64,000 nt of DNA from Frateuria_A sp051900415 (GCF_051900415.1 NZ_JBHZGL010000002.1:372001-436000), one strand, 5' to 3'. Shown: positions 16,443 through 25,058, counted from the first letter of the stretch. Numbers and translations: made by a program. The notes: generated from the letters alone by a model not told the origin.

Positions 16443-16998
16443 GCAAGACCTCCCCCATCCGCCTGTCGGCACCTTCCCCCGTGGAACGGGTGAAGGCTCA
16501 CGCTGGAGGCCGCGCCAGCTGCTTCTCCTCCGCACGCGGGGAAGGACCTGGCTGGAAGGCAGGCTACCGATCCTTCCCCCGTGGAACGGGGGGAGGCTCA
16601 CGCTGGAGGCCGCGCCAGCTGCTTCTCCTCCGCACGCGGTGGAAAGACCTGGCCGGAAAGCACGCTACTGATCCTTCCCCCGCGCGCGGGGGAAGGTGCC
16701 CGAAGGGCGGATGGGGGAAGTCTTGCGGGAATCCCCCGGACTCAGGCCGCCAGCGCCTCGATCACCGCGTTGGCAAATGCCGGGATGTCATCCGGTTTGT
16801 GGCAAGACCTCCCCCATCCGCCTGTCGGCACCTTCCCCCGTGGAACGGGGGAAGGCTCACGCTGGAGGCCGCGCCAGCTGCTTCTCCTCCGCGCGCGGGG
16901 AAGGACCTGGCTGGAAGGCACGCTACCGATCCTTCCCCCGCGCGCGGGGGAAGGTGCCCGAAGGGCGGATGGGGGAAGTCTTGCGGGCAGCCCCCGGA
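16443..16998. repeat. MITE-like repeat, family B locus 1 (two tandem copies, amplified interior)
   Basis: This 560-bp gap between convergent genes holds no gene. Left ends (CCCCCATCCGCCTGTCGGCA) at about 16452 and 16810 face inverted right ends (GTGCCCGAAGGGCGGATGGG) at about 16697 and 16955. The interior has G/C hairpins (CCTTCCCCC...GGGGGAAGG) and a locus-specific spacer starting CTCACGCTGGAGGCCGCGCC, present twice in the left copy and once in the right. Each copy is followed by the pfpI 3' end, real at 17000 and duplicated at 16741. Left-part copies are offset by 359 bp and right-part copies by 258 bp, so one extra 101-bp unit is in the left copy. Confidence 0.85.
16741..16800 (-). pseudogene. 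Duplicated 3' tail of the pfpI gene
   Basis: About 60 bp nearly identical (4 mismatches by eye) to 16999-17058, the last codons of the intact PfpI gene. Read on the minus strand it still encodes DIPAFANAVIEALAA and the stop. It is a by-product of duplication of the flanking repeat element and has no start. Confidence 0.85.
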
Positions 16999-16999
16999 C

Positions 17000-17548
17000 T
17001 CAGGCCGCCAGCGCCTCGATCACCGCGTTGGCAAACGCCGGGATGTCATCGGGCTTGCGGCTGGTGATCAGGTTGCCGTCGCGCACCACCTCGCGGTCCT
17101 CCCACTTCGCGCCGGCATTTTCCAGATCCTGCCTCAGCGACGGCCACGAGGTCACCTTGCGGCCGTCGACCTGCCCCGCGTTGATCAGCGTCCACGGCCC
17201 ATGGCAGATCGCTGCCACCGTCTTTCCCGCCTTGGCGAACGCCTGCACCAGCTCGACCGCGGCCGGCTGCGTACGCAACTTGTCGGGATTGATCACGCCG
17301 CCGGGCAGCACCAGTGCGTCGAAATCGGAGGCATCGACCTCCTCCAGCTTCATGTCCACCGGCACGCTGCCGGCCCAGTCGCCGCCCTTCCAGCCCTTGA
17401 TCTCCTTGGCATCACCAGGCGCGACCACCTGGACGTCCGCGCCGGCCTCCTCCAGCAGGCGCTTGGGCTCGGTCAGTTCGGAATACTCGAACCCGTCGGT
17501 GGCGAGCACGGCGATGGCGCGGCCGCTGAGCTTCTTCGATGGCGTCAT
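17000..17548 (-). CDS. DJ-1/PfpI family protein (protease I / glyoxalase III-like)
   Basis: A 182-aa cytosolic protein of the PfpI branch of the DJ-1 superfamily (YhbO/YajL-type; deglycase, glyoxalase III or stress chaperone roles are debated). The nucleophile elbow AICHGPWTL supplies the Cys-His pair near residue 108. The oxyanion/Glu side is ATDGFEYSELTEP near residue 17, and ALVLPGGVINPDKLR is the family loop. The ATG at 17548 is preceded by AGGAGGA. The gene follows the SET-domain gene on the same strand with a 90-nt gap. Its 3' end has been duplicated 258 bp downstream together with a repeat element, without harming the intact copy. Confidence 0.9.
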   Translation of the reverse strand: MTPSKKLSGRAIAVLATDGFEYSELTEPKRLLEEAGADVQVVAPGDAKEIKGWKGGDWAGSVPVDMKLEEVDASDFDALVLPGGVINPDKLRTQPAAVELVQAFAKAGKTVAAICHGPWTLINAGQVDGRKVTSWPSLRQDLENAGAKWEDREVVRDGNLITSRKPDDIPAFANAVIEALAA

Positions 17549-17639
17549 GGTGATCCTCCTGCGAACGAAGCGGGGAGGATGGCGCGTGGTGCATGCGCAA
17601 GGCGTCTTGCGCATGTCATCCGGGCGTTAGCGCCCGCGA

Positions 17640-18107
17640 TCAGCGCTTGGGCTTGAGCAGCGTCCCGGTGCAGTTGGGCGAGCCGCACAGGCACTGCCAC
17701 AGCTTCTTCAGCCGCGCGGTGTAGGGCACGTCCAGCACGATGCCGTAGTCGTACGTCAGTTCCTCGCCCGGCTTGATGTCGCGAATGGCCTCGATCAGCA
17801 CGCGGTCCTTGCGCGGGTTGCCGCTCTCGCTTTCCTCCACCACGGCGCGGCAGTTCGGCGCGCAGCTGTGGTTGATCCAGCGCGCGGTATTGCCCTTGCG
17901 GTTGGCGTCGATGATGTAGTCGTCGTTGAGCGTGAACAGGAACGTGTGCCCGGTCTCGCCACCGTCCCCGTACATGTCGTCGGCTTCGGCGTGGGTCATC
18001 AGCGTGCCCTTGTACTCGACGATCTCCTCGCCCTTCTTGATCGGCGCGGTGGCGAACACGCCATTGCCGTGGATGGGGGAGCGGCGGGCGACGTAGCGGC
18101 GTGACAT
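17640..18107 (-). CDS. SET-domain protein-lysine methyltransferase
   Basis: A 155-aa SAM-dependent lysine methyltransferase made of SET plus post-SET only. Motifs are in order: SPIHGNGVFA (SET-N) near residue 10, RWINHSCAPNCRAV (SAM-binding pseudoknot) near 76, GEELTYDYG near 114 with the catalytic Tyr, and the post-SET zinc motif CLCGSPNCTG near the end. The ATG at 18107 starts MSRRYVARR just before the SET-N strand; the frame upstream is not protein-like. Bacterial SET proteins are known in chlamydiae and various proteobacteria, with histone-like or ribosomal proteins as suggested substrates. Nothing here identifies the substrate. Divergent from a lipoprotein gene. Confidence 0.9.
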   Translation of the reverse strand: MSRRYVARRSPIHGNGVFATAPIKKGEEIVEYKGTLMTHAEADDMYGDGGETGHTFLFTLNDDYIIDANRKGNTARWINHSCAPNCRAVVEESESGNPRKDRVLIEAIRDIKPGEELTYDYGIVLDVPYTARLKKLWQCLCGSPNCTGTLLKPKR

Positions 18108-18260
18108 GCGTGGGGAACCCTGGGGCGAAAGACGCTGATGATGCCCGTTCGCCGCGCACCGCGAAACCACGCCAACCGTCGCGTCCGCCGGTCGGCTGAC
18201 GCGAACCGGGCGGCTGTGGTTAGAATCGGGAATTCGAACGATCGTTTGGAGAATCCCACG

Positions 18261-18740
18261 ATGCGTTTCCTGCGCTGGATCGTCCCGCTGTCGCTGGCCC
18301 TCGCCCTGATCGCCTGCGGCCCGCCCCGCAAGAGCGTGTTCCCGCCCACCGTGAGCATCCAGCAGTTGGAGCTTGCGCCCGGCGGCGCCTGGCGGCTGAC
18401 CGTGCGCATCCAGAACAACAGCTACGCCGGCATGGATTTCAGCGCGCTCGACGCGCAACTGGCGATGGCCGACAGCGTGCCGGTGCGCGTGCACGGCAAC
18501 TTCGAGCGCGACATCCCCGCCTTCGCTGGCGACTCGGTGCAGATCGACGTGTTGCCGACACCGGCGATGGGCAAGGCCTTGGCGGCCAGCGCCGCGAAGG
18601 GCAGTGCCGGCGCCCTGCCCTACACGCTCTCCGGCAGCGTTCGAGCCAAACCGGAGCAGGAGAAGGCGCCGCGCGATTTCGACTTCTCCGGCAAGGACTG
18701 GCTTTCGCCGGTACCGGGCATCGCCAACACCTGGCGCTGA
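18261..18740 (+). CDS. Small lipoprotein, LEA14-like fold possible
   Basis: A 159-aa lipoprotein: the signal peptide RFLRWIVPLSLALALIAC ends in a lipobox with Cys near residue 19. The mature part is beta-rich (VSIQQLELAPGGAWRLTVRI, then NNSYAGMDFSALDAQLAM and FAGDSVQIDVLP), like the LEA type 2/WHy domain proteins found in proteobacterial envelopes. Asp is absent at +2 (Gly-Pro-Pro follows the Cys), so outer-membrane sorting by Lol is plausible. The ATG at 18261 follows GGAGAATCC. The next gene, an acyl-CoA dehydrogenase, is 67 nt away with a short palindrome in between, so cotranscription is uncertain. The fold assignment is by pattern only. Confidence 0.7.
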   Translation: MRFLRWIVPLSLALALIACGPPRKSVFPPTVSIQQLELAPGGAWRLTVRIQNNSYAGMDFSALDAQLAMADSVPVRVHGNFERDIPAFAGDSVQIDVLPTPAMGKALAASAAKGSAGALPYTLSGSVRAKPEQEKAPRDFDFSGKDWLSPVPGIANTWR

Positions 18741-18807
18741 CCGCCCCCCGCACACACCGCAATGGCGGGCTGAAACCCCGCCCTACGCTTGATCCGAGGA
18801 ACTTCCG

Positions 18808-20583
18808 ATGACGATGTACAAGGCCCCGCTCGACGACATGCGCTTCGTGCTGCACGACCTGTTCCGCGCGGAGGCCACGCTGACGCCGCTGGCCGGCGGC
18901 GAGGGCCACACCCGCGATCTGCTCGATGCGGTGCTGGAGGAAGCGGCGCGCTTCAACGAGCAGGTGCTCGCCCCGCTCAACGCCTCCGGGGACGCCGAGG
19001 GTTGCCACTTCGACAAGGCCACCGCCACGGTCACTACCCCGAAGGGCTTCAAGGAGGCCTACCGCACCTACGTCGAAGGCGGCTGGGCCGGCCTGACCAT
19101 GCCCGAGACGATAGGCGGCCAGGCACTGCCGGAAGTCATCGGCGTGGCAATGAAGGAAATGCTCGACTCGGCCAACCTTGCCTGGGGCAACTACCCGCTG
19201 CTCAGCCAGGGCGCGGCGCACGCGCTGCAGCTGCACGGCGACGACTGGCAGAAGGAAGTCTTCCTCAAGCCGATGGTCGAGGGCCGCTGGTGCGGCAGCA
19301 TGTGCCTGACCGAGCCGCAGGCCGGCTCCGATCTGGGGCTGCTCAAGACCCGCGCCGAACCCGCCGCGGACGGCAGCTACCGCGTCACCGGGACCAAGAT
19401 CTTCATCACCGCCGGCGAGCACGACCTCACCGAGAACATCGTGCACCTGGTCCTGGCCCGCCTGCCCGACGCGCCGGCCGGCAGCCGTGGCATCTCGCTG
19501 TTCGTGGTGCCGAAGTTCAAGGTCGCGCGCGACGGTTCCATGGGCGAGCGCAACGCGGTCGCCGCCGGTGCGATCGAGCACAAGATGGGCATCCACGGCT
19601 CGCCCACCTGCGTGATGAACTTCGATGGCGCCGAAGGCTGGCTGATCGGCCAGCCGCACAAGGGGCTGTTCGGCATGTTCACGATGATGAACGCGGCTCG
19701 CCTGGCGGTCGGCGTGCAGGGCATCGGCCTGGCCGAGCGCGGATGGCAGAACAGCCTCAACTATGCGCGCGAGCGCCTGCAGGGCCGTGCGCTGAGCGGC
19801 GCGGCCTACCCCGACAAGCCGGCCGACCCGCTGGTGGTGCATCCGGACGTGCGCCGCATGCTGCTGACCCAGCGCGCCATCGTCGAGGGCGGCCGTGCGC
19901 TGATGCTGTACGCCGCGCTGCAGCTGGACGTCGAGGAGCGCGCCGCCGACGAGGCCGCGCGGGCGAAGGCCGGCGAGCTGGTGGCGTTCCTGATTCCCAT
20001 CGTCAAGGGCGTGCTCACCGAGCTGGCGCAGGAGAGCGTCAAGGAGGCCGTGCAAGTCTACGGCGGGCACGGCTATATCGCCGAGAACGGGGTGGAGCAA
20101 TTCGTGCGCGACGCCCGCATCATCACGCTCTACGAGGGCACCACCGGCATCCAGGCGATGGACCTGCTGGGCCGCAAGATCATGCAGCTCAAGGGCGCGG
20201 GCTTCCGCCACTTCCTGGAGGAGATCGCCGGCTTCTGCCAGCAGCACGCGGGCGACGCGGCGCTGGGCGAATTCATCGGACCGCTGTCGAAGGCGGCCAA
20301 GGAGTGGCAGGCGCTCACGATGGCGCTGGCCGAGCGCGCGCAGGCCAACCCGGAAGAACTGGGCGCGGCGGCGGTGGACTACCTCTACTACTCCGGTTAC
20401 GTGGCGCTGGCCTACATGTGGGCGCGCGGCGTGGCAGCCGCTGAGGGTAGCGCGCAGTCCGCGGCGTTCAAGCAGGCCAAGCGGGATACCGCTCGGTTCT
20501 ACTTTGCCCGGATGCTGCCGCGCTGCGCGATGCACCGCGCGGCAATCGAGGCAGGCGTGGCGAGCATTCCTTCCGTGGGTTGA
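18808..20583 (+). CDS. Acyl-CoA dehydrogenase with C-terminal extension domain
   Basis: A 591-aa FAD flavoprotein oxidising acyl-CoA thioesters, in the long (about 600 aa) subgroup that includes DmdC and several FadE-like enzymes. The N-terminal, middle and C-terminal ACAD domains are intact. CLTEPQAGSDLGLLKTRA near residue 172 binds FAD/substrate, GTKIFITAGEHDLTENIVHL follows, and the catalytic Glu is in ITLYEGTTGIQAMD near residue 440, preceded by QVYGGHGYIAENGVEQ. The last 130 residues form the extra C-terminal domain of this subgroup. The ATG at 18808 has GAGGA upstream. Substrate length cannot be fixed from sequence; a beta-oxidation role is likely. No operon partner is visible. Confidence 0.9.
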   Translation: MTMYKAPLDDMRFVLHDLFRAEATLTPLAGGEGHTRDLLDAVLEEAARFNEQVLAPLNASGDAEGCHFDKATATVTTPKGFKEAYRTYVEGGWAGLTMPETIGGQALPEVIGVAMKEMLDSANLAWGNYPLLSQGAAHALQLHGDDWQKEVFLKPMVEGRWCGSMCLTEPQAGSDLGLLKTRAEPAADGSYRVTGTKIFITAGEHDLTENIVHLVLARLPDAPAGSRGISLFVVPKFKVARDGSMGERNAVAAGAIEHKMGIHGSPTCVMNFDGAEGWLIGQPHKGLFGMFTMMNAARLAVGVQGIGLAERGWQNSLNYARERLQGRALSGAAYPDKPADPLVVHPDVRRMLLTQRAIVEGGRALMLYAALQLDVEERAADEAARAKAGELVAFLIPIVKGVLTELAQESVKEAVQVYGGHGYIAENGVEQFVRDARIITLYEGTTGIQAMDLLGRKIMQLKGAGFRHFLEEIAGFCQQHAGDAALGEFIGPLSKAAKEWQALTMALAERAQANPEELGAAAVDYLYYSGYVALAYMWARGVAAAEGSAQSAAFKQAKRDTARFYFARMLPRCAMHRAAIEAGVASIPSVG

Positions 20584-20593
20584 GGCGGGCGAT

Positions 20594-20653
20594 GGGTGGG
20601 CTGAGGCCCACCCTCCCTCGTCGCGAGGTGGCGGTGGGATGAAGCCCACCCTA
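20594..20653. repeat. GTGGGCTGA-GCCCACC palindromic repeat pair
   Basis: Two units, GGTGGGCTGAGGCCCACCCT and GGTGGGATGAAGCCCACCCT, about 39 bp apart between the acyl-CoA dehydrogenase and the convergent pgeF. A related unit with GCGGGCTGAAACCCCGCC lies near 18764, upstream of the same dehydrogenase gene. These are small hairpins typical of Lysobacterales intergenic DNA and could terminate transcription from both sides. Confidence 0.65.
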
Positions 20654-20655
20654 CT

Positions 20656-21399
20656 TCAATCGCGCCAGATCAGGCTCGCGAAACGACCGCTGTTGGCTCC
20701 GTCCCGGCGGTAGGAATAGAAGCGCTCGTCGACCCGCGTGTCGAAGCCGCCGCCGTGGACACGTGTCACGCCAGCGGCGGCCAGTTTCTGCCGCGCCAGG
20801 CCGGCCAGGTCGCAGCGCCAGTGGCCGGGCCGCGTCGCGGTGAAGCAGGTGGACGCTTGCGCGTTCCGCTCCACGAAGGCCGCGCGCACTTCCTCACCTA
20901 CCTCATAGGAAGGTGCGCCGATGCAAGGCCCCAGCCACGCCATCAGCCGCGCTGGCGCCATTCCCATCGCGTCGACCGTCGCCTCCAGCACGCCCGCGGC
21001 CAGGCCGCGCCAGCCCGCATGGGCGGCGCCGATGCGGGCGCCGTCCTCGCTGCAGAACAATACCGGCAGGCAGTCGGCGGTGAGGATCGCCAGCACGGTG
21101 CCGGACAGATGCGCCACGGCCGCATCCGCCTGGGGTTCTTCATCGCTGGCGAGCGGTCCCAGTTGCGCGACGGTGGTGCCGTGCACCTGGCGCAGCCAGC
21201 GCGGTTCGGACGGCAGATCGAGTGCGTGGGCCAGCGCGTCGCGGTTGCTCGCCACCGCCTCGGGACTGTCGCCACTGCGCAGGCCCAGGTTGAAGCGCGC
21301 ATAGGCGCCCGTGGAAATACCGGGGCCATGACGCGTGGTCACGGCCGCATGCACGCCACGCGGCGTGGGCCAGTCGGGGAGGATCCAGGGTTCGGTCAT
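20656..21399 (-). CDS. pgeF: Purine nucleoside phosphorylase/laccase-domain protein (YfiH/PgeF)
   Basis: A 247-aa cytosolic protein of the DUF152/YfiH family, linked to purine nucleoside phosphorylase/adenosine deaminase activity and to peptidoglycan-precursor editing (PgeF). Metal-site motifs are intact: RQVHGTTV near residue 75, LTADCLPVLF near 112, and GAAHAGWRGLAAGV near 130, giving the His-Cys-His set. The C-terminus has GPCIGAPSYEVGEEV and FYSYRRDGANSGR. The ATG at 21399 (MTEPWILPDWPTP) matches the family start; the longer frame is upstream noise. It follows rluD on the same strand after 79 nt, the usual pairing in gammaproteobacteria, so an rluD-pgeF operon is likely. Confidence 0.92.
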   Translation of the reverse strand: MTEPWILPDWPTPRGVHAAVTTRHGPGISTGAYARFNLGLRSGDSPEAVASNRDALAHALDLPSEPRWLRQVHGTTVAQLGPLASDEEPQADAAVAHLSGTVLAILTADCLPVLFCSEDGARIGAAHAGWRGLAAGVLEATVDAMGMAPARLMAWLGPCIGAPSYEVGEEVRAAFVERNAQASTCFTATRPGHWRCDLAGLARQKLAAAGVTRVHGGGFDTRVDERFYSYRRDGANSGRFASLIWRD

Positions 21400-21478
21400 G
21401 GGGATGGCCGTCTCGGGGGAGCGGCAAGCATAGCGCGCCCGTGCATGCCTCCCGGCGGTGGAAGGCCCGCGTTGCGGG

Positions 21479-22447
21479 CTACGGCTCGCGCGGCTCCAGC
21501 GCGTCGGCATGCAGCGTTGCGATCAGTGCGTCCAAGTCCGCCGGGCGCTTCGCCTCGAAAGCCATTGCTTCGCCCGTCGCCGGATGCTCGAAGGCCAGCC
21601 GCTCGGCATGCAGCGCCTGCCGACGGAAGCCGCGCAACGCCGCCACCAGTTCCGGCGTCGCCCCCTTGGGCAGGCGCAGGCTGCCGCCGTACAGCGGATC
21701 GCCGACCAGTGGATGGTGGATGTGCGCCATGTGCACGCGGATCTGGTGGGTGCGGCCGGTTTCCAGGTTGCACTGGATCAGGCTGTGCGCGCGAAAGCGT
21801 TCGCGCAGGCGGTAATGGGTGACGGCGTGCTTGCCGTCCTCCTCGTCGCGCACGGCCTGGCGCAGGCGGTCGCCCATGTGCCGGCCGATCGGCGCGTCGA
21901 CGGTGCCGCCGGCCACCAGCGTGCCGAGCACCACTGCTTCGTACTGCCGCTCCACCTCGTGGCGCGACAGCATGTCCACTAGCGCGGTATGCGCGGCCAG
22001 CGACCGGGCCACCACCATCAGCCCGGAGGTGTCCTTGTCCAGCCGGTGCACAATGCCCGCGCGCGGCAGTTCGGCCAGCGTGGCGTCGTGGTGCAGCAGC
22101 GCGTTCAGCAGCGTCCCGGCCGGGTTGCCGGCGCCCGGATGCACCACCAGGCCGGCCGGCTTGTCCAGCACCAGCAGGTGCTCGTCCTCGTGTACGACGA
22201 CCAGGTCGATGGCCTCGGGCGCGTTTTCCACCTCGTTGACCAGCTCGGCCTCCAGCCGCACCTGCTCGCCACCGCGCAACAGCTGGCGCGGCGGCGCCTT
22301 GACGCCATCGAGCGTCACCGACCCGGCCTTGATCCACGCAGCCAGACGCGAGCGCGAATAGTCGGGGAACATCTCGGCCAACGCCTGGTCGAAGCGCCTG
22401 CCTGCCGCCGACAGGGGGACCTGACCCTCGTGCCGGATGACGGTCAT
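21479..22447 (-). CDS. rluD: 23S rRNA pseudouridine(1911/1915/1917) synthase RluD
   Basis: A 322-aa RNA-modifying enzyme acting on helix 69 of 23S rRNA. An N-terminal S4 domain (RRFDQALAEMFPDYSRSRLA then WIKAGSVTLDG) is followed by the RluA-type catalytic domain with GIVHRLDKDTSGLMVVA near residue 140 (catalytic Asp). Also present are GRTHQIRVHMAHIHHPLVGD and LYGG. The length is normal. The ATG at 22447 is chosen because it begins just before the S4 domain. The gene is divergent from bamD with 68 nt between starts and is followed by pgeF. This rluD/bamD divergence is conserved in gammaproteobacteria and supports the RluD call over other RluA-family members. Confidence 0.93.
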   Translation of the reverse strand: MTVIRHEGQVPLSAAGRRFDQALAEMFPDYSRSRLAAWIKAGSVTLDGVKAPPRQLLRGGEQVRLEAELVNEVENAPEAIDLVVVHEDEHLLVLDKPAGLVVHPGAGNPAGTLLNALLHHDATLAELPRAGIVHRLDKDTSGLMVVARSLAAHTALVDMLSRHEVERQYEAVVLGTLVAGGTVDAPIGRHMGDRLRQAVRDEEDGKHAVTHYRLRERFRAHSLIQCNLETGRTHQIRVHMAHIHHPLVGDPLYGGSLRLPKGATPELVAALRGFRRQALHAERLAFEHPATGEAMAFEAKRPADLDALIATLHADALEPREP

Positions 22448-22515
22448 GCCGCCCTCCGCGGGTGGCTGGCGGTTTGGGCTATCATCCCCACGATCACATC
22501 CATACAAAATTCCCA

Positions 22516-23343
22516 ATGCGCTTATTCTGCAAACTGCTCGCCGTGCTGGTCCTGGGCCTGTCCCTGGGCGCCTGCTCGATGTTCGGCCACAAGCGCGAGA
22601 CCATCGACACGATGTCGGTGGAGAAGCTCTACGCCACCGCCCACGACGATGTGATGAACGGCGACTATGCCGCAGCGACCAAGGCTTACCAGCGCCTGAT
22701 CGCTCGTTTTCCGTCCGGCGACTACAACGAGCAGGCGCAGCTGGAGCTGGCCTACTCGCAGTACAAGGACAACCAGCCGGACGACGCGTACTCGACGATC
22801 AACCGCTTCATCAAGACCTATCCGACCCAGAAGCATGTCGATTATGCCTATTACCTGCGCGGCCTGATCAATTTTGGCCGCACCAGCGGCGTGATCGAGC
22901 GCTTCGTCTCGCGCGAGGGCTCGCAGGCACGTCGCGACCAGGCGTACAACCTGCAGGCGTTCGACGACTTTGCCGAACTGGCGCGCCGCTTCCCCGACAG
23001 CGCCTACACCGCCGACGCGCGCCAGCGCATGATCTACCTGCGCAACATCCTGGCGCAGTACGAGATCAACGTGGCCGAGTTCTACTTGCGCAACAAGGCG
23101 TTCGTGGCAGCAGCCGACCGCGCGCAGTACGTGGTCGAGCACTACCAGCAGGCACCGCAGACCGGCGACGCGCTGGCCATCCTGTCGCGCAGCTATCTGG
23201 CACTGGGCCAGAACGAGCAGGCCGAGAACGTGCGCAAGGTGCTGGCGCTCAACTATCCCGATCACCCGTACCTGACCGATCCCAAGTGGCCGCATGCGCC
23301 TTCGACGCTGCGCAAGCTGATTCCCTTCTCGGGACATCATTGA
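22516..23343 (+). CDS. bamD: Outer membrane assembly lipoprotein BamD
   Basis: A 275-aa essential component of the BAM complex that inserts beta-barrel proteins. The lipoprotein signal peptide KLLAVLVLGLSLGACS has its Cys near residue 20. It is followed by TPR repeats: VEKLYATAHDDVMNGDYAAA, AYQRLIARFPSGDYNEQAQ, DDAYSTINRFIKTYPT and VAEFYLRNKAFVAAADRAQY. The conserved YYLRGLINFGR motif is near residue 115. The ATG at 22516 gives the signal peptide directly. It is divergent from rluD and ends at a strong intrinsic terminator. Confidence 0.96.
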   Translation: MRLFCKLLAVLVLGLSLGACSMFGHKRETIDTMSVEKLYATAHDDVMNGDYAAATKAYQRLIARFPSGDYNEQAQLELAYSQYKDNQPDDAYSTINRFIKTYPTQKHVDYAYYLRGLINFGRTSGVIERFVSREGSQARRDQAYNLQAFDDFAELARRFPDSAYTADARQRMIYLRNILAQYEINVAEFYLRNKAFVAAADRAQYVVEHYQQAPQTGDALAILSRSYLALGQNEQAENVRKVLALNYPDHPYLTDPKWPHAPSTLRKLIPFSGHH

Positions 23344-23345
23344 GG

Positions 23346-23376
23346 AAAAAGGCCGGCGCATCGCCGGCCTTTTTTT
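23346..23376 (+). terminator. Intrinsic terminator after bamD
   Basis: GGCCGGCG-CAT-CGCCGGCC stem with five A before and seven T after, starting 3 nt past the bamD stop. The A/T flanks make it usable in both directions, so it can also stop transcription from the convergent nadE. Confidence 0.92.
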
Positions 23377-23413
23377 CAGTAACGCGGCCTGTGCGTGGCC
23401 CATGCTGGATGGG

Positions 23414-23436
23414 GGTCGCGCACAGGTGCGCTCCTA
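23414..23436. repeat. Single REP unit (half of the ku-ligD REPIN)
   Basis: GGTCGCGCACAGGTGCGCTC plus CTA, identical to one arm of the 60-bp palindrome at 46245-46304. It lies between the bamD terminator and the nadE stop, a typical extragenic 3' location. Confidence 0.8.
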
Positions 23437-23441
23437 GAGGG

Positions 23442-25058
23442 CTATTTCCAGCCGGAGGTGATGGGGTAGCGGCGTTCGCGGCCAAAGGCGCGGGTCGTGA
23501 CGCGCGGGCCGGGGGCCGCCTGGCGGCGTTTGAATTCGTTGCGCAGCACCAGGCTGGCGACGCGCCGCACCGTATCGGGGTCGAAGCCGGCGGCGGCGAT
23601 CTCGGCCTGCGATTGCTCGTCCTCGATGAAGCGCTGCAGGATGGCGTCGAGCACGTCGTAGGGCGGCAGCGAATCCTGGTCGGTCTGGTCCTCGCGCAGC
23701 TCGGCCGAGGGCGGGCGGTCGATCACTGCCGGCGGGATCACGCAGCCGGCCTCGTTGCGCCAGCGCGAGAGCCGGTACACCACGGTTTTGTAAACGTCCT
23801 TGAGCGGAGCATAGGCGCCGCACATGTCGCCATAGAGGGTGGCGTAACCGACCGCCATTTCGCTCTTGTTGCCGGTGGCAAGCAGCAGGTGGTGGTGCTT
23901 GTTGGACAGGGCCATGAGCATCACGCCGCGGGTGCGCGACTGCAGGTTTTCCTCGGTGGTGTCGGCGGCCTTGCCGGCGAAGGCGGGCGCCAGCGCGGCG
24001 ACGAAACTCCGGTAGGTCGGCTCGATGTCGATCACGTGGTAGGCCACACCCAGGCGCTCGGCCTGGTCGCGCGCGCCATCCAGCGACAGTTTCGAGGTGT
24101 AGCGGGTGGGTAGCATCACCGCGGTGACGCGTTCGGCGCCCAACGCGTCGACCGCGAGCGCCAGGGTCAGCGCCGAGTCGATGCCGCCGGAAAGGCCCAG
24201 CAACACGCCGGGGAAGCCGTTCTTGTCGATGTAGTCGCGGATGCCGCGAACGAGCGCGGCGTACAGGGTCGCCTCCGGGCGGGTGTCGGCGGCGACCGGC
24301 CAGCCCTCGGCGCTCAGCGTGCGTGTGGACGGCTCGAAGGTGGCCCACAGCAACGCGTCGACGAAGGCAGGCGCGCGCGCGGCGATCGTGCCGTCACCGT
24401 TGACCAGCATGGATGCGCCGTCGTACACCACTTCGTCCTGGCCGCCGACCAGGTTCAGATAGACGATGGCGCAGCCGGTCTCCTTCGCACGCGCGGTGAG
24501 CAATGCCTCGCGCGTGGCCTGCTTGGCGTCGTCCCACGGCGAGGCGTTGATTACCACGATCAGCTCGGCACCGGAGCGCGCGGCCTGCGCGGCCGGCTCA
24601 GGCTCCCAGATGTCCTCGCAGACGAGGAAGCCCACGCGCACGCCGTTGACCATGCCGGTGGCGCTGGCGTGGCCCGGGCGGAAGTAGCGCTTGTCGTCGA
24701 ACACGCCGTAATTGGGCAGCGCCTGCTTGTGCGCGACGCATTCGATGCGGCCTTCGCGCAGCAATGCGGCGGCGTTGTAGACCTCGCCCTCGCTGTGCGG
24801 GAAGCCGACCAGCGCAGCGAGGCCGTTGGTGCCGTGCGCCAGCGTGACGATCGCCTCGTTGCAGGCCTGCAGGAAGCTCGGGCGGATCAGCAGGTCCTCG
24901 GGCGGGTAGCCGCTGATTGCCAACTCCGGGAACACCACCAGGTCCGCACCGCCGGCGTGCGCCTGGGTCATCAGTTCGCGGATCTTCGTGGTGTTGGCAG
25001 CGACGGCGCCGACGGGGAAGTCGAACTGGGCCAGGGCGAGGCGGAGTTGGGTGGTCAT
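23442..25058 (-). CDS. nadE: Glutamine-dependent NAD+ synthetase
   Basis: A 538-aa enzyme making NAD+ from nicotinate adenine dinucleotide, using glutamine-derived ammonia. The N-terminal nitrilase-fold glutaminase has the Glu-Lys-Cys triad: VFPELAISGYPPEDLL near residue 45, KQALPNYGVFDDKRYF near 113, and LVCEDIWEPEP near 149. The C-terminal ATP-pyrophosphatase domain has GLSGGIDSALTLALAVDA near residue 290 and ATGNKSEMAVGYATLYGD. The length is standard for the two-domain form. The ATG at 25058 is chosen because it starts TTQLRLALAQFDFPVGA. It converges on bamD and is bordered upstream by a family B element. Confidence 0.95.
   Translation of the reverse strand: MTTQLRLALAQFDFPVGAVAANTTKIRELMTQAHAGGADLVVFPELAISGYPPEDLLIRPSFLQACNEAIVTLAHGTNGLAALVGFPHSEGEVYNAAALLREGRIECVAHKQALPNYGVFDDKRYFRPGHASATGMVNGVRVGFLVCEDIWEPEPAAQAARSGAELIVVINASPWDDAKQATREALLTARAKETGCAIVYLNLVGGQDEVVYDGASMLVNGDGTIAARAPAFVDALLWATFEPSTRTLSAEGWPVAADTRPEATLYAALVRGIRDYIDKNGFPGVLLGLSGGIDSALTLALAVDALGAERVTAVMLPTRYTSKLSLDGARDQAERLGVAYHVIDIEPTYRSFVAALAPAFAGKAADTTEENLQSRTRGVMLMALSNKHHHLLLATGNKSEMAVGYATLYGDMCGAYAPLKDVYKTVVYRLSRWRNEAGCVIPPAVIDRPPSAELREDQTDQDSLPPYDVLDAILQRFIEDEQSQAEIAAAGFDPDTVRRVASLVLRNEFKRRQAAPGPRVTTRAFGRERRYPITSGWK

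Noticed and set aside
16443..16998. Tandem repeats that could be taken for a CRISPR array
   Set aside because: Repeat units are themselves alternating hairpins with near-identical interiors, not identical repeats with unique spacers. There are no cas genes nearby. The same reasoning applies at 25131 and 44973.
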